A stretch of 64,000 nucleotides of DNA from Rhexocercosporidium sp. MPI-PUGE-AT-0058 (Eukaryota > Ascomycota > Leotiomycetes > Helotiales): positions 124,001 through 188,000 of the forward strand of contig JAGTJL010000002.1 of NCBI GenBank assembly GCA_020746875.1. Reading direction: 5' to 3'. This document shows, piece after piece, positions 25,028 to 37,388 of the stretch. The position numbers and the translations under genes were made by a program. Under the pieces are notes generated by a model. That model did no database searches. It was not told the origin of the DNA and saw only the letters and a program-made list of their open reading frames with translations. Position 1 is the first letter of the stretch; each line of letters opens with the position of its first letter.

Positions 25028-25549
25028 ACAGACAGGGAAGCCAGGGATTTATCAGTGTATTAAGCTGGCGTTGGCGATAACTGAATTGACCTAGATGGTT
25101 ATAATTGGTTCTGGTAGAGCTACCAGGACATAAGAAGTGAAGCTGAAGATGCTTCTGCGAATTGTCGTGGAAAGGGATGGCACTTTAACGATCTATACAT
25201 GAAATGGAACCCAGTCTATTCTAACGGGACGCACAAACCCTGGTTCCTGAAACTTAACGCCGTGCACAGTCTGCACTTGGCGTTAAAATCCTGCAAGACT
25301 TTGAGAACAAGCGCCTGAGCGTTCAGCATAATCCATCACTTGTGCAGGGTAGCAAAATGAAGCCAGTCGTGCTTCGCAGCTGCTCGATTCGTCTCCAGTA
25401 CGGAACAGGCACTACATCTTGTCGCAGATAAGGAGAAAGACAGGAGCTAATACCTCAACCCACAGCAAAGCACGAGATATTAAGATAATGCGATCACCTT
25501 TACGCCTAATGAAATCAAAACAAAAAAGAAAGTAACTAAACGATCTTAC
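25028..25549. other. Intergenic, GC-balanced, nothing recognised
   Basis: No open frame of note or repeat was seen. Composition falls sharply to AT-rich at about 25,550. Confidence 0.4.
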
Positions 25550-26405
25550 ACGATTTAGTTTTTATTCTTGCCTTTACAATTATAATAACCAAGAATAAAC
25601 GGCAATTTAAATAACCAGTCGCTCGATTAGAGCTCGTGAAACTATTCCGTAAAACTTTTTTACGTAAATTAATAAGTCTTTTTAAGTCTTAAGCCGCATA
25701 CCACAGTCTATATAATTAATAAACTACTTAACTTATATTTTACTTACGTCCTTCTTTATAAACTATTAACTCAAAAAACACGAAGTTAAATATTCGGCGA
25801 CTCTTTCGCGTATGATTAAGCATGGATTTCCAAAACAAATAAAACATACTTTAAACCTCTTATTAATCTTTATAAAAGATATTGCCTAACGGAACGTAAT
25901 ATCTGGCTTAGCGGCTTATACAAAAAGGTAAACAACCGTGCTAAAAAAAACTACGCCGAATATAACAAAATAGTGCCCTTTCGTTAACGCCGTAATATAA
26001 CGTAATGGAGTTAATAGCCGTAATTCTCCGTTATAATTTTTATTTTAATAACTTCTTAAATAAAGTAAGGATCGCGTTTATTAAACTAAATTACTTAAGC
26101 GATGTATTTACATAAACTAAGGCGTCTCGCGTATCCTTATCGACTACTATACTTAATAATTACCGTTTACTATCCTTTACCGACTATTTTAATTTATATT
26201 ATTTCTTAATATCCTTGAGGAGTTTTCTCCGCTTCTATTACTTCTCGTTATATAATCGCTTAATAACCTTTTAAAGCTTATTATTTTTCCGACTCTTAAT
26301 AAGAGTATTAAATAAGTCGTTAACTCGTTTATACAACTTTAAGATATATAATAAGACGTTTATAAAGGTAGTTTGTTTCGGTATTAGCTTCCGTAAGCGA
26401 CGAAG

Positions 26406-26445
26406 GTATCACGGTCCGTGTATTTACTCGGTGTAAATACGGTGG
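26406..26445 (-). repeat. Terminal-like repeat motif, copy C (inverted)
   Basis: This is the inverted counterpart of copies A and B, beginning TATCACGGTCCGTG, where the expected TG has become TA. Homology with copy B continues for about 150 bp rightward, including the reverse of the CGTACGTAATACACTTACTT block. Confidence 0.6.
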
Positions 26446-26725
26446 GTTGTGTTGATCTTAATGATCGAGAAGTAAGTGTATTACGTACGATAGAGTAAAT
26501 AATGACTAATATAGTTAAGATATTATTTTTAATTAAACACTAAGCTCTTATTTAATAGTCAATATATTAGTCTTATATAAAACCATTGCATAAAGCTCCA
26601 GCTTCGCATAAAGCTCCGGCTTCCGTGCTTTAAACCTCGGAGCTTTAAGCCTCCGGTAAAAGGTTATTTAAGGCTAAAACAGTGGCTTTCGGAAGCTCTG
26701 GTTTCAGGTAAGAGATTACGCTAAC

Positions 26726-27242
26726 CAGTGTGACAAATTTCTACTCTACTACTCGAGTAGCTACTTGAGTAGTTGAGTAAAGTAGAGTAAAATTAGAGTA
26801 GCAATTTTTGACTACTCTAGAGTAGTAGAGTAGTGGAGTTATTTTAAAAGGAAGTTTAAATTTTAAGATAAATATTAAATTATTATTATAATTAAGTTAA
26901 AAAAGAGGTTTCATTATAAACTAAGTTATTAGTAGTAGTAATTAATAAGATGATTTACTTATGAATTACTTAGTAATAAAGTTAGTAAATATTTATACTT
27001 AAGTAAGCGTTAATACTAAAAGGTTTAAACGAGACAAGCCGTAGTTAAGCTACTCTAGGTAAAGCTCCCGCGTATTAGTCTTATTTGGGCTAGATGTTAG
27101 TCCCGTGACTACTACTTGAGTACTACTCTAGAGTAGTAGAGTAGAGTAGAGTAGAGAAGAGTTAGAGTAGTATAATATTTGTACTAGAGTAGAGTAGAGT
27201 AGCGCCTACTACTCTACTCTACTCTACTCATTTGTCACACTG
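26726..27242. mobile_element. hAT-type MITE, 517 bp
   Basis: The element has 13-bp terminal inverted repeats CAGTGTGACAAAT...ATTTGTCACACTG and a perfect 8-bp target duplication ACGCTAAC (26718-26725 and 27243-27250). CAGTG ends and 8-bp duplications are the hallmark of hAT transposons. Both subterminal regions are packed with GAGTA/TACTC pentamers, which resemble the repeated transposase-binding sites of hAT elements. The centre is AT-rich and non-coding. It is inserted in the sequence flanking terminal motif copy C. Confidence 0.9.
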
Positions 27243-27487
27243 ACGCTAACTCGTAAGCTCGCAAGCAAATACTTAATTAAGCTATATAAGCGAATATACA
27301 CGTGATTAACCAAAGTAGTTATATAAACCTAGAAATCCCTCGTATAATAGAATCATTATTCATACTAAATCTCTTTTTTCAGTATTCACGTAATTCCGTG
27401 AATATTATTATTCACACAAAAATAAAATAAATTTTTTATAATTTAAATAACGTTTAAAAATTACTAAATCGAAGTTAACGTCAGATT

Positions 27488-27742
27488 TATTACGATTCCC
27501 TAAGCCTCGTATTCTAACCGAGCGAGCTCGGCATCGCTCGTAGCATTGCCTTGGCATTCCAATTATAGCGCTAGGCCTAATCGGGAAAGGCTAAGGAAAC
27601 CTTTTATATATTTATATTAAAGCTTTCTTTTATAAAAAGCTCTCCTTTTCTCTTTATCTTTTCTTTTTAATTTTAAGCGTAATTTTAAGCTTAAATATAA
27701 AGTTATTTCTTATATTATATTAACTTTTAATAAGCCGTAATA
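27488..27742 (+). repeat. 5' LTR of Gypsy element
   Basis: 255 bp, matching 36492-36746, but more heavily AT-shifted than the 3' copy. Confidence 0.9.
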
Positions 27743-27757
27743 TAAAAAAAAACTAAT

Positions 27758-28076
27758 TGTGAGAATAGGCGAGCCAATCAGGAATGAGGAAGCGCAGTAG
27801 GTAAGGACACGTGATCAAAGAGAGAGAATTGCTTGCTTGCTTACTTACTTGCTTAAAGAGCTAGAAGAGCTCTACGGTAGTTATATACAAAATAATAGCT
27901 TTTCTAGAAGCTTTTACGACTACGTAACTAATTACGTAGCTTATACGAGCTACGTAATTAAATACGAGCGTAATTTCCCGGAATACGAAGGTAATTTCCG
28001 GGCCGCGTAAGCAGTGGAAACTCCTTCGGCTATTCTAGGGTAGAATCGGCACGAGTTACCGAGGTGAAATCCAACA
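27758..28076 (+). mobile_element. Solo LTR (319 bp), not RIP-degraded
   Basis: It begins TGTGAGAATAGG, ends GAAATCCAACA and is flanked by the perfect duplication CTAAT (27753-27757 and 28077-28081). It sits 15 bp inside the Gypsy element's internal region. A short tandem of TTGC/TTAC units lies near 27,832-27,855. Base composition is near normal while everything around it is degraded, so it is a late arrival. A longer palindrome-rich stretch around TACGTAA repeats occupies its middle. Confidence 0.85.
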
Positions 28077-31000
28077 CTAATAACTCCTTTGCTATAAAGC
28101 GTTATATTTTACTAAGCCTTACGCGTCGCGTTTCCTTACCTTTATAATAAGTTAACGACGAACTTTAATACTTTAGTTTATTTAATAATAAATTACCTTA
28201 AAAAAAGCTAAAAAACCTCTTGCCGTTAATTTATTTTATATAACTTAACGCGTACGATTCGACTTCGAACTTCGACTTCGACTTATATTTAATTAATAAA
28301 TTAATTAATAATTTTAAATACTTTTTTACTTTATATTATTATTACTTCCGACTTTTCTTTTTTGTCGGCAAAGCTTTAAAAAACAAAGCGCTTTCTTACG
28401 GCTAAGCTTTATTAATACTTTTATTCTTTTAGTCGAAACTCTTATAAAAGAACTTAATAACTTCGAAAAACTCGATTTCGACTTAAAAAATAAACCTCAG
28501 AACTTTTTCGACGTCTTATTAAAGCTTATTATTATTATAAAAGGCTTTACTTTTACTTAATAAATAAAAGTAAATTAGTTAATCGAGATTTCCGTTAACT
28601 TTATTATTATTACCGCTATTAAATAAGCCTTCGATTAATATACTATTAATATACTCTTAATAACCCCCGCTAAGAGACTCGTATTCTTTCTCTTCCTTAT
28701 AATCGATTAGTACGTACTTTTATAATAAACCTTTAGCTAATTATTAATTATTATTTACTAAAATTAAATAATTTAGTTTAAATTATAAAGCCTTTTAAAA
28801 TTAAGTACCCCCGTATCCTTTTTTGCGATTATAAAAGTAATATTAAATATAATATTTAAAAAATAAAAATAAAGCTATTTATAAAAAAGTATTTAAATAA
28901 CTTTAAAAATAAAATATTATAAGTTAAGGCTTACTTTTAATATATCGCCGGCAAAATAAAAACTATTATCTTTTAATATATAAACTCCGAATTTGCCGGT
29001 ACTTTTGATATTACTGCTAATATTTTAACGGCCCTAAATTAGCGATTTTTTAATTATAACTAAGTCTAAGTTATTAAGAGAATATATAATTAGTTATTAA
29101 TAAGTACTATAACTTATAACGACTTCCGAGTTAAATTCACTTTTTATATTATTATTAATAAGATTACTTGCTTTCGCTAATTTAAAGATATATGCGAAAA
29201 GATTTTTTTAGCCCTTAAGCGTATAATTTATATAAAAAAGTATAAAATAAACGGAAATTACACGGCTTTTAACGAATTCTTAATTATTACGAACCGGGAA
29301 TCCCGTAATATTATATTAAAAGAAGTTATAACGATTCGTAAAGCTTAAATTAACGTTACTTTTAATAATTATAACGCGTGCGGTATTTTTAAAAAGAAAA
29401 GTTAGCGTATCACCTCTTTTACGCCGGCTATTATAATATAAAGACCTTTAATATTAACTTATAAATTATCGCTAAAGGTTCGCCTGCGCTCGCTATCCCC
29501 GGCTCCGTTCCTCTGCCGCCTTAAGTTCCTTATACCGCCTTTTGCTCTTAAAGACGTCTCTTTTAATACTTACTTTTATTATAATAAGACTGGCTATTAA
29601 GCTAACGACTGCCTTAAGCGCCGAAAAGATTAAGCTTTTAATAAGTCGATTTTCTAATTAATCGTCGATAAAGATTTAAAAATTAATAAGCTATTAAAAA
29701 ACTCTTAAGCCATAATAAAGACTCATATCTCGGCGTAAGCTATAACTTATAAAAAACTTAATATTTGACTTCCGTGCTCTTATTAAAAGATAATAATTCT
29801 TAATTAATATTAAATTAAAAAGGAATAAATTCTTTATTAAAACACTTATATATATTAATAACAGAGTAAATATTTTCAATATAATTAAAACCTTCCTTAT
29901 ATACCGACTTATTAAATAATTTATATTCTTTTCGTAATACTCTTTTAGTTAATCGTCTTAATTAATTATAATAATAAGAAAAGCAAGCTAATCGATACGG
30001 CTATCTTATTTACTTTAATTATCGACCGCCGGCGAATTAACTTCCTTTTTTTAATAATCGACTTAAGAAATACTAATATCTTAATTAACCGGAAATTCCT
30101 TAAGTATTACGACTTAAAGCAGTGTATATAAAGAACCGTAACCGGCTAGAATAGCCGTTAAATATGCCCGTATAGCCGTATTTTAATTAATAAGTCTTCG
30201 TTAATATTAACCGTTTTAATAAATTAATTATTAAGTCTTATTAGCTCGATGCGGAATAAAACAACGCCTTTATAAATATAAATAATTACCGCCGGAAGCA
30301 AGTTAAGCTCGCGGCACTTAACTGTTCCCCGAAAATAAATATCTTTGTGCGACTTACCCGACGCGTCTCGCCGACGCGTCCCTCGAGCTTCGCTAAAGAA
30401 GTCAAAAAGCGCTTGCGTATTATAAAAAATTAATTACACCTTTTAATATCCCGGGATTTAAAGTTATTATTTAAAAATAAGAGAACTTTTAAAGTCTCCT
30501 TAGCGAATTACTAACTAAAGGCGCTTATAACGGAAATCTTCTTAATATCGATAGCAATAATATTTAAAATATACCTTTATCCTTAAAAAGCTAAAAAGAA
30601 TAAAGTAAAGACTTTTATAATATTAATATATAAGATCGACCTAAAATTAATTTATCGTCGAGGAAAGGCCTTAAACTAGTTAAGTATTAAGCTCGCATTT
30701 ATAAATAAAGACTTAACTTTAGAAAAAGCCTTAAAAGTTAAATACGCATAAGATAATAAGTTAATAAATAAGAAACTTTTTATTAAATATTAAAAGTATA
30801 TTTTTCTCTTTTCTCGGCGAGCCTCCGACGAACTGCCAATATATCGCTAAGGCGTAAACTATTAAATCGAGCTTATTAAGGAAAACGACTTATTTTTTAA
30901 ACTTTTTCGGCGTATAATTAAAAAACAATTATTAAAGATTAAGCGGTATATTATTAATAACTTATATAAAGGTTTTATTAAGCCTTTTAGCGCATTATAT

Positions 31001-31218
31001 GCGGCTTCTATTCTCTTCGCTAAGAAGGCCGACGGCAATCTCCGGCTTTACGTCGATTACCGGAAATTAAATGCCTTATTAAAGAAGAATCCGTACTTAA
31101 TCTCTTTAATCGATGAGATAATAGCTTATATTTATAAAATAAAGGTTTTTATAAAGCTTAATATTTAATAAGTTTTTTATCGCATTTGTATATCCCCCGA
31201 AAGCAAAGATTATACGAC

Positions 31219-33373
31219 TGTTAGGAACAGAATAGAGGGTAGGCTTACGGCTTAATCGGGCTTAATACGGAGGCTTAGCGGAGGCTGGGGACTTATGTAT
31301 TTAAGAGGAAATCACTTTTAATCCCCTTTTACTTCCTTAAAGATTAATTTAAATTATAATTATCGTAGCATTTTACTTTATAAACCTTATATTTTAATCT
31401 CTTTACTTATAAAGGGTAGCTCGTTATTAACTCGGAGGCATTATAAAGTTAATTTAAACGATTTAATATAAACTTAATATGTCGCGGAATACAAGAGTTA
31501 CGCCGGCAACTTATTAAAATAACGCCGGAAGTAGTTATTTAATTATATTAGCGGCAAATATTAAAAGGCCTTCTTCGGCCTTTAGGCGATAATAGCGAGA
31601 CAAATATAAAAATAATATAAAGTCGATTCAGAAGCCACTAAAGCTTCGGGAGCTTCTTATTTATAAAGGCAAAACGATCGAGGAGGCATAAGCTTTTATA
31701 TTAAGAGTAGAATATTAATTTAAACTCGATAAAAGGTACTTTTATTTTATAAATAAAGACAAAATAATATATTATATACTTACGTATATAAAAAGGCTAA
31801 AAAGAATATAAATAATATATAAGCAAAGTAAAGTCGGAGAAAATATAAAAGCAAGAGTTTCGTAAGAAGATTTTAAAAGCTGGCTTTTTAATTCGATATA
31901 AGACCCGTTTTCCCGGCGTTTTAATACGTTAATTTAATATAAAGAGGCTCGGCAAAGAGACGGAAAGATTACGGACGACTTCGCTAAAAAGCTTAACGAC
32001 TTAAAAAAGACTTTAAGTCTTACGGAAGACCGCCATAAAATAAATACTTTATTTTTAAAGCTCTAGCTTAAGTTATAAAAAGACTTATTACGGCAATAAT
32101 TACCGCTCGATATACGCGAAAGAGTATTACGGCTTATACGTCGAATAAAGGCCGTAAACGCGATTATAGCTTTAATTACGGAGTCGATACGGACGAGTTA
32201 CACAACACGTACGGAAGCGACACGAAATACTTATCGATTTTGCGGTAATACCGATTACTTTTTTAGCCGTTATACGGAGGCTACGTATTATAATTGCGGA
32301 GGAAAGGGACACTTTATAAATTAATATATTAAGAAAATATAAAATACGTTTTAATTTTAAAAGAGCTCGGTCCGGCTTTATAAAAGCGTTAATTTGACTT
32401 TAAAAGAGCATCGAAATATAATTTAACTTTATAAAAGCGCCGTAAAATTAATAACTATATTTATATTATAATAAATAAAGGTTTAATAATTAATAAGCGT
32501 TATCTTAAGTAAAACTATAAGCTATAAGTGACTTATTAAGTAATATACTTTATATAAATAAAGCTACTTTAGCACTTACTCAGAAGTGCGAATTTAAGCT
32601 ATTTAAGACGTTTTATAAAAAGAATTAATATAAATAAAATACCGACTCGTCTCCGAAAGAGACTAAGAAACCGTTTAAATGTATACCGAACGTGCGTCGA
32701 TAAAAGGCTATAAAGTTATATTATTACGGAATTTTTTTTTAAATATTTCTTTTAACTTAAAATACGCTAATATACGTAGCTAGGAGGCCACCTTAAAAAA
32801 AGAAGGTAATTTAAGACAATTATAATAAACTCAGCTTAATAAAGCTTCGACACGGCTCCGAAAGAGCCACAATATAATATAACTTTAAAAGAGTAACAAT
32901 ACAACTGAGCTTTAATAAACCTTTAAATAAGTAATAATACGGCTATAAAAAAAGCTACGATATAATATAATTTTAAAGACATACAAAAGCTTTATAAAAG
33001 TATTTAAAGTTATAAAAAGATTAATTATTATTATATATACTTTTTTATTTTTTTTATAAAGTTTTAGAGTTTATAATAACTTAATATAAATATAAAAGAA
33101 AATAAACGTTATAAAGGCCTTACGAAAGAAATATAAAAGTAATACGTAATTAAGTTAAAGGCTAATAGCCTTAAAGACTATAACTTAAGAAAAGGGGTAA
33201 TATTAAGAGTAAAATAAAAGATAAGCTTACGGCTTAATTAGGCTTAGTGCGAAGGCTTAGCGGAGGCTGGGGACTTATATACTTAAGGGGAAATCACTCT
33301 TAATCCCTTCTTACTTTCTTAAAGATTAATTTGAATTACAACTGTCGTAGCACTCTACCTTATGAACCTTACA
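31219..33373 (+). mobile_element. Gag-only LTR retrotransposon, copy 2 (nested)
   Basis: The 2,155-bp element is collinear with 17431-19586. LTRs are 31219-31391 and 33201-33373. The target duplication ACGAC (31214-31218 and 33374-33378) is perfect, and removing the element rejoins the reverse transcriptase frame of the host Gypsy element. The internal Gag includes LRELLIYKGKTIEEA near 31,650 and a CCHC knuckle at 32,287-32,330 in which the first and last Cys are now Tyr while the second Cys and the His remain. No pol is present. Confidence 0.92.
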
Positions 33374-34687
33374 ACGACCTTCCGCACTCGGTATAATACG
33401 TATAAATATAAAGTCTTTTCTTTTAGCCTTATAAATAACTCGGCGACTTTTTAACGATTTATTAATAATATTTTAATAAAATACTTAAACGACTTCTGCG
33501 CGGCTTATATAAATAATATCTTTATAAACTCGTTAATCCTCGAGGAGTATAAGATTTATATTAAGAAAATAATAATAATATTATAAGCGCACGGACTTTA
33601 AGCCGATATTAAGAAGTCCGAGTTTAACGTATAAAAGACAAAATTCTTAGGTTTTATTATTAGCGTTAATAATATAAAAGTAAACTTAAAAAAAGTTAAC
33701 GTAATTAAAAATTAATAATACGCCGGCAATATATATAACGTATAAAGCTATTTTAGTTTTTATAACTTTTACCGCCGGTTTATTAAAGATTATAATTATT
33801 TTACTTAATCCCTTATAATACTTATTGAGAAGGACGTGCCCCTTAACTTTAATAATATTTATAAAAACGCGTAAGAAACTCTCCGAAAAGCCTTTTAATT
33901 TATACCGGTCTTTTATTATTACGACTTAATAAAGTAGACGCGGCTAAAGACTGATTTTTTTAACGGAATCGTTATTAACGTATTATTTTAATTTTAAAAA
34001 AACGACATTTTCTACTTTATAAATTACTTTTTTAAAATTATAATAAATCCCGAGTTTAATTATTTAATTTATAATAAAGAAATATTAGCAATCTTCCGAT
34101 CGTTTAAGTAATACCGCCCGGAATTATTAAGTACTTAAAAAAACGTTTACGTATATATAAATTACTAAGCTTTAAAGTATTTTATAATTATTAAAGATCT
34201 TACGGCTAAGTAAGTACGTTAAGCCGAGTTCTTCGCGGAATTCTATTTTATAATTATATATTATATTAAAACTATTAATACTTTTATTAATACTTTATTT
34301 TAAAGAAATTAAGACTTTACGATAATAAAGGCTTATAAGCGAATTATTCGTAATCAGTAACTCATTATAAATAATAAGATCGACCTTTTAATCGCCGCTA
34401 ACTTCTAACTAATAGCCGTCGACTCCTTTAAGCCGTCGTAATTACTTAATCGAAAAATATATTAAGCGTGACTTCTTAAATAAATAATAAAACTAAAGAA
34501 TAAAATACTTTTAAAAAAAGAGCGTCTCGTACCTAAAGCCGCTCGGCTAGAGTATTTAAATATACCTTTCTTTTACGAAACTACTCTTCGTTTAATAATA
34601 ACGTAAAACGCTTAATTAAAAATCTTAAGACGGTGTATGCGGAATAGTCGTATGGCCGCTACTTTAGCTGCCTCTTTGGCTCCCGTG

Positions 34688-34819
34688 GAGGTAAACCAAG
34701 AAGTAGATTAAAAAGTAAACTAAGAGGTAGATTAAGAGGTAGACCAGGAGGTAAACCAGGAAGTAGATTAAGAGGTAGACTAAGAGATAGACCAGGAGCT
34801 AAACTAGGAGGCAGAGCAA
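34688..34819 (+). repeat. 12-bp minisatellite (11 units) in Gypsy pol
   Basis: Eleven units of a GAGGTAGACCAG-like sequence encode a four-residue repeat of the EVDQ/EVNQ type between RNase H and integrase. Many CAG/CAA codons in the units have become TAG/TAA. The tract is a whole multiple of three and would have kept the frame open in the live element. Confidence 0.8.
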
Positions 34820-36491
34820 GCTTTAGGACAAGATTACGTGCTAATTAACCCGGAAGCACTTGCCGCGGAAGAGCTAGATCCTAATTTTTAATTATATATA
34901 ATATCGCTAAATACGACGTAATCGATTAAATACTTACGGCTAATAAAGAGTTTCTTTTATTAAAGCCTTTTCGATAAAGAGCCCGCGAGAACGACTTAAA
35001 TTATAAGCTATTAAATAATAAGCTTTTTTTTAAGGCCGTTTAAAAGTACTTATAAAACCGCCGGAGCGTCGCACGTCGTTATTACGTTATATATACTCGT
35101 AACCCTTAATTACTTATGCCGGAATCGGAAAAATAAAAGTTATATTAAGTTATAAATATTATTAAAATAGTTTTTTTATTAACGTAAGCCGTTATATAGC
35201 GAATTATAATTACTTTAAATAAAAAGCTAAAAGAGATAAGATATTTAGTTTCTTATACCTTTTACTTATTCCCGCTCGGCCGTATTAATACCTTATAATA
35301 GATTTTATAAAATTATTACTAAATAAGAGCGGCTTTAACTTTATTATAATTATTATAAACCGCTTATTTAAGAAACTAGTCTTAATACTTTATTACGATA
35401 TAATTATAGCTAAAGGAATAGCTATCTTTTTCCTTATTTATTAAATTCGTTATTTCGGTATATTAGAGTTTATCGTCTTAAACCGAGGCCCGCAATTCGT
35501 TTCCTTTTTTTAAAAAGAGTATTATTATATACTCGGCATTAAAATAAAGCTAACGACAGTATATAACCTCAACGTTGATAATTAAATTAAAATAATAAAT
35601 TAATATATTAAATAACGGCTCCGCTTTTTCTATTATTATTATTAAGATAATTAAAGTAATCTTTTATTTATTATAAATATCGCGCAGCTTACCTTATCTC
35701 ACGAATCTTTTAATAACCTTACGCTTTTTCAGTTATTTAACGGCGTAAAGTTAAGAACTTCTTAAGACTTAATAACCTTAAAACTACTTATTACGGCAAT
35801 AGAAAAGCTTAACTATAAAAAAGCTTTACAGGTCGCTTTACGTATAAAAAAGGTTATAAAAGTTATATAATTATTATTAAAAGCTTGATAAAAGAAAATG
35901 AAACGTTTAGCTAATCGTAATTAACGCGTTATTAATTAAGACGTTAATAACTTAATATTAGTTAATACTCGGAATAAAAATGTCGACCGTCTTTTAAAGA
36001 AACTCTTTAATAAATAATATAGCTTAATTAAAGTACTTTTAAAAAAAAAGAAAGAGTTAAAAAGTAAAGCTATTAATAAATTAAACTATATACTTTGTAT
36101 TTTATACTTATTCGCTATATAAGTACGTTAATAATCCCTTATTAAAACAAATAAAACAAACGCCGGCGTTAATTTAGCTCTTGCCAGACTAAGACGAATA
36201 AGAAATTAAGGCTATATTAAGCTTAAAATAATATAAAATAAGCTTTTATATTATATTAAATGACTAGGCGCCGACGAGGACTTAGAATAATACCCGTACT
36301 CTAACGCTATAATAGCACTTTATACGGTTAAACGATTTTACTTAAAGCATTCTAACGCTAAAAGTCCTTTATTAGCATTACTTAAGTAATTAAAAGTATA
36401 TAACGCCGGTGTCGACGATTATAACGACTTAACGAATAATATTATTATAACTATAACTGCGAAGACGCAGTTTTTCGGGAGAAGGAGGAAA

Positions 36492-36746
36492 TATTACGAT
36501 TCCTTAAGCTTCGTATTCTAACTGAACGAGCTCGGCATTACTCGTAGCATTACCTTGGCATGGCAACTATAACGCTAAGCTTAATCGGGAAAGGCTAAGG
36601 AGACTTTTTATATATTTATACTAGAGCTCCTTCTTATAAAGAGCTCTCCTTTTTTCTTTGTCTTTTCTTTTTAATTTTAAGCGTAGCTTTAGGCCCAAAT
36701 ACAAAGCTATCTCCTACACCGTATTAACCTTTGGCAAGCCGTAACA
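36492..36746 (+). repeat. 3' LTR of Gypsy element
   Basis: 255 bp. It keeps the original CA end and is followed by the target copy AGATC. Its right part is visibly less degraded than the 5' LTR. Confidence 0.9.
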
Positions 36747-36751
36747 AGATC

Positions 36752-37352
36752 CAAATTCCAAGTAATCTTCGGTATTAATAAAAGTCGGCGAGATTATAAG
36801 TAATAATTAAAATGAATATATTCTGGGAATCCTGATTTAATTCTCTATAAAATAAGTCTTTTAAAAGTGCGCTAGCATTGATTTGTAAGGATTATTTAAT
36901 AAGGTACTAAGGCTCGGCACGCTTAAATTCCAACCTTTTGCCCGCATTTCCGCATTTTTTTTTCAAAAGCGTGCATCGCGAGCTGTAATTATAATAAACT
37001 TCTAAAAATTCGTGAGTTTAATTGCCCCTGTTTCACGATTATAAGTTTTTTTTTTTTATTAAATTCGAGTTAGTAAGAAAAAAGTTATGCCGGATCTGCG
37101 CCTAAATTCCGCAGCGGTAAGCGCGCGCCTATATTCCAAGGCGTGCCCTTTTAGGAACTAAAAAGTTGGTTAAGAGTTATATTCTTAACGATAATTCTTT
37201 TATATAAAATAAAAAGTTTATTTGTATTTTAGTTATTTAATTTAAATAAAGTCACATGTTCTTGAATAATTGAATAATATTCATGATTAATTTGATTATT
37301 ATTCAAATCAAGTCTGAAAGTATTAATTAATTAATTTGAATAATCCTTTGAT
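36752..37352. other. AT-rich remnant right of the Gypsy element
   Basis: No protein motif was recognised. Stretches GGCACGCTTAAATTCC near 36,917 and TATTCCAAGGCGTGCC near 37,133 are roughly inverted copies of each other and could bound a small degraded DNA transposon, but no target duplication was found. Confidence 0.35.
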
Positions 37353-37388
37353 ACATTGACACCGAGTAAATACAAGGACCTTGTGATG
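37353..37388 (+). repeat. Terminal-like repeat motif, copy D (diverged)
   Basis: It contains ACCGAGTAAATACAAGGACC, matching the other copies in the order expected for a right-hand end. It lies exactly at the change from AT-rich to GC-balanced DNA. It is inverted relative to copy C, so C and D could be the two ends of one structure. Confidence 0.5.

Larger units (their letters stand above)
27488..36746 (+). mobile_element. Ty3/Gypsy LTR retrotransposon with nested insertions
   Basis: LTRs of 255 bp (27488-27742 and 36492-36746) begin TATTACGATTCC (originally TG) and end GCCGTAA[C/T]A. The target duplication is AGATT on the left and AGATC on the right, one C-to-T difference. Removing the nested 2,155-bp element and its target copy leaves about 7.1 kb. 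Plus-strand landmarks are a CCHC knuckle near 29,572-29,620 with three residues changed to Tyr, reverse transcriptase at about 30,960-31,218 continuing at 33,379-33,720 (motif LRLYVDYRKLN near 31,050), RNase H at about 33,950-34,340, an EVDQ repeat tract, integrase at about 34,960-35,900 and a possible chromodomain near 36,250-36,460. RIP lesions are pervasive and the element is dead. Confidence 0.92.
25550..37350. repeat. AT-rich RIP-degraded transposon block 2
   Basis: This block has the same extreme AT bias and stop-ridden frames as block 1. It contains two terminal-like motifs (26406 and 37353), a hAT-type MITE, a complete Gypsy element with two further LTR insertions nested inside, and about 850 bp at its left end and 600 bp at its right end that could not be assigned. 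The right edge coincides with the 37353-37388 motif. Confidence 0.85.

Noticed and set aside
34688..34819. Short regular repeats considered as a CRISPR array
   Set aside because: Units are directly tandem with no spacers, lie in a retrotransposon frame, and the genome is eukaryotic.
36913..37148. Possible small DNA transposon with GGCACGC ends
   Set aside because: The inverted ends match only roughly and no target duplication was found.
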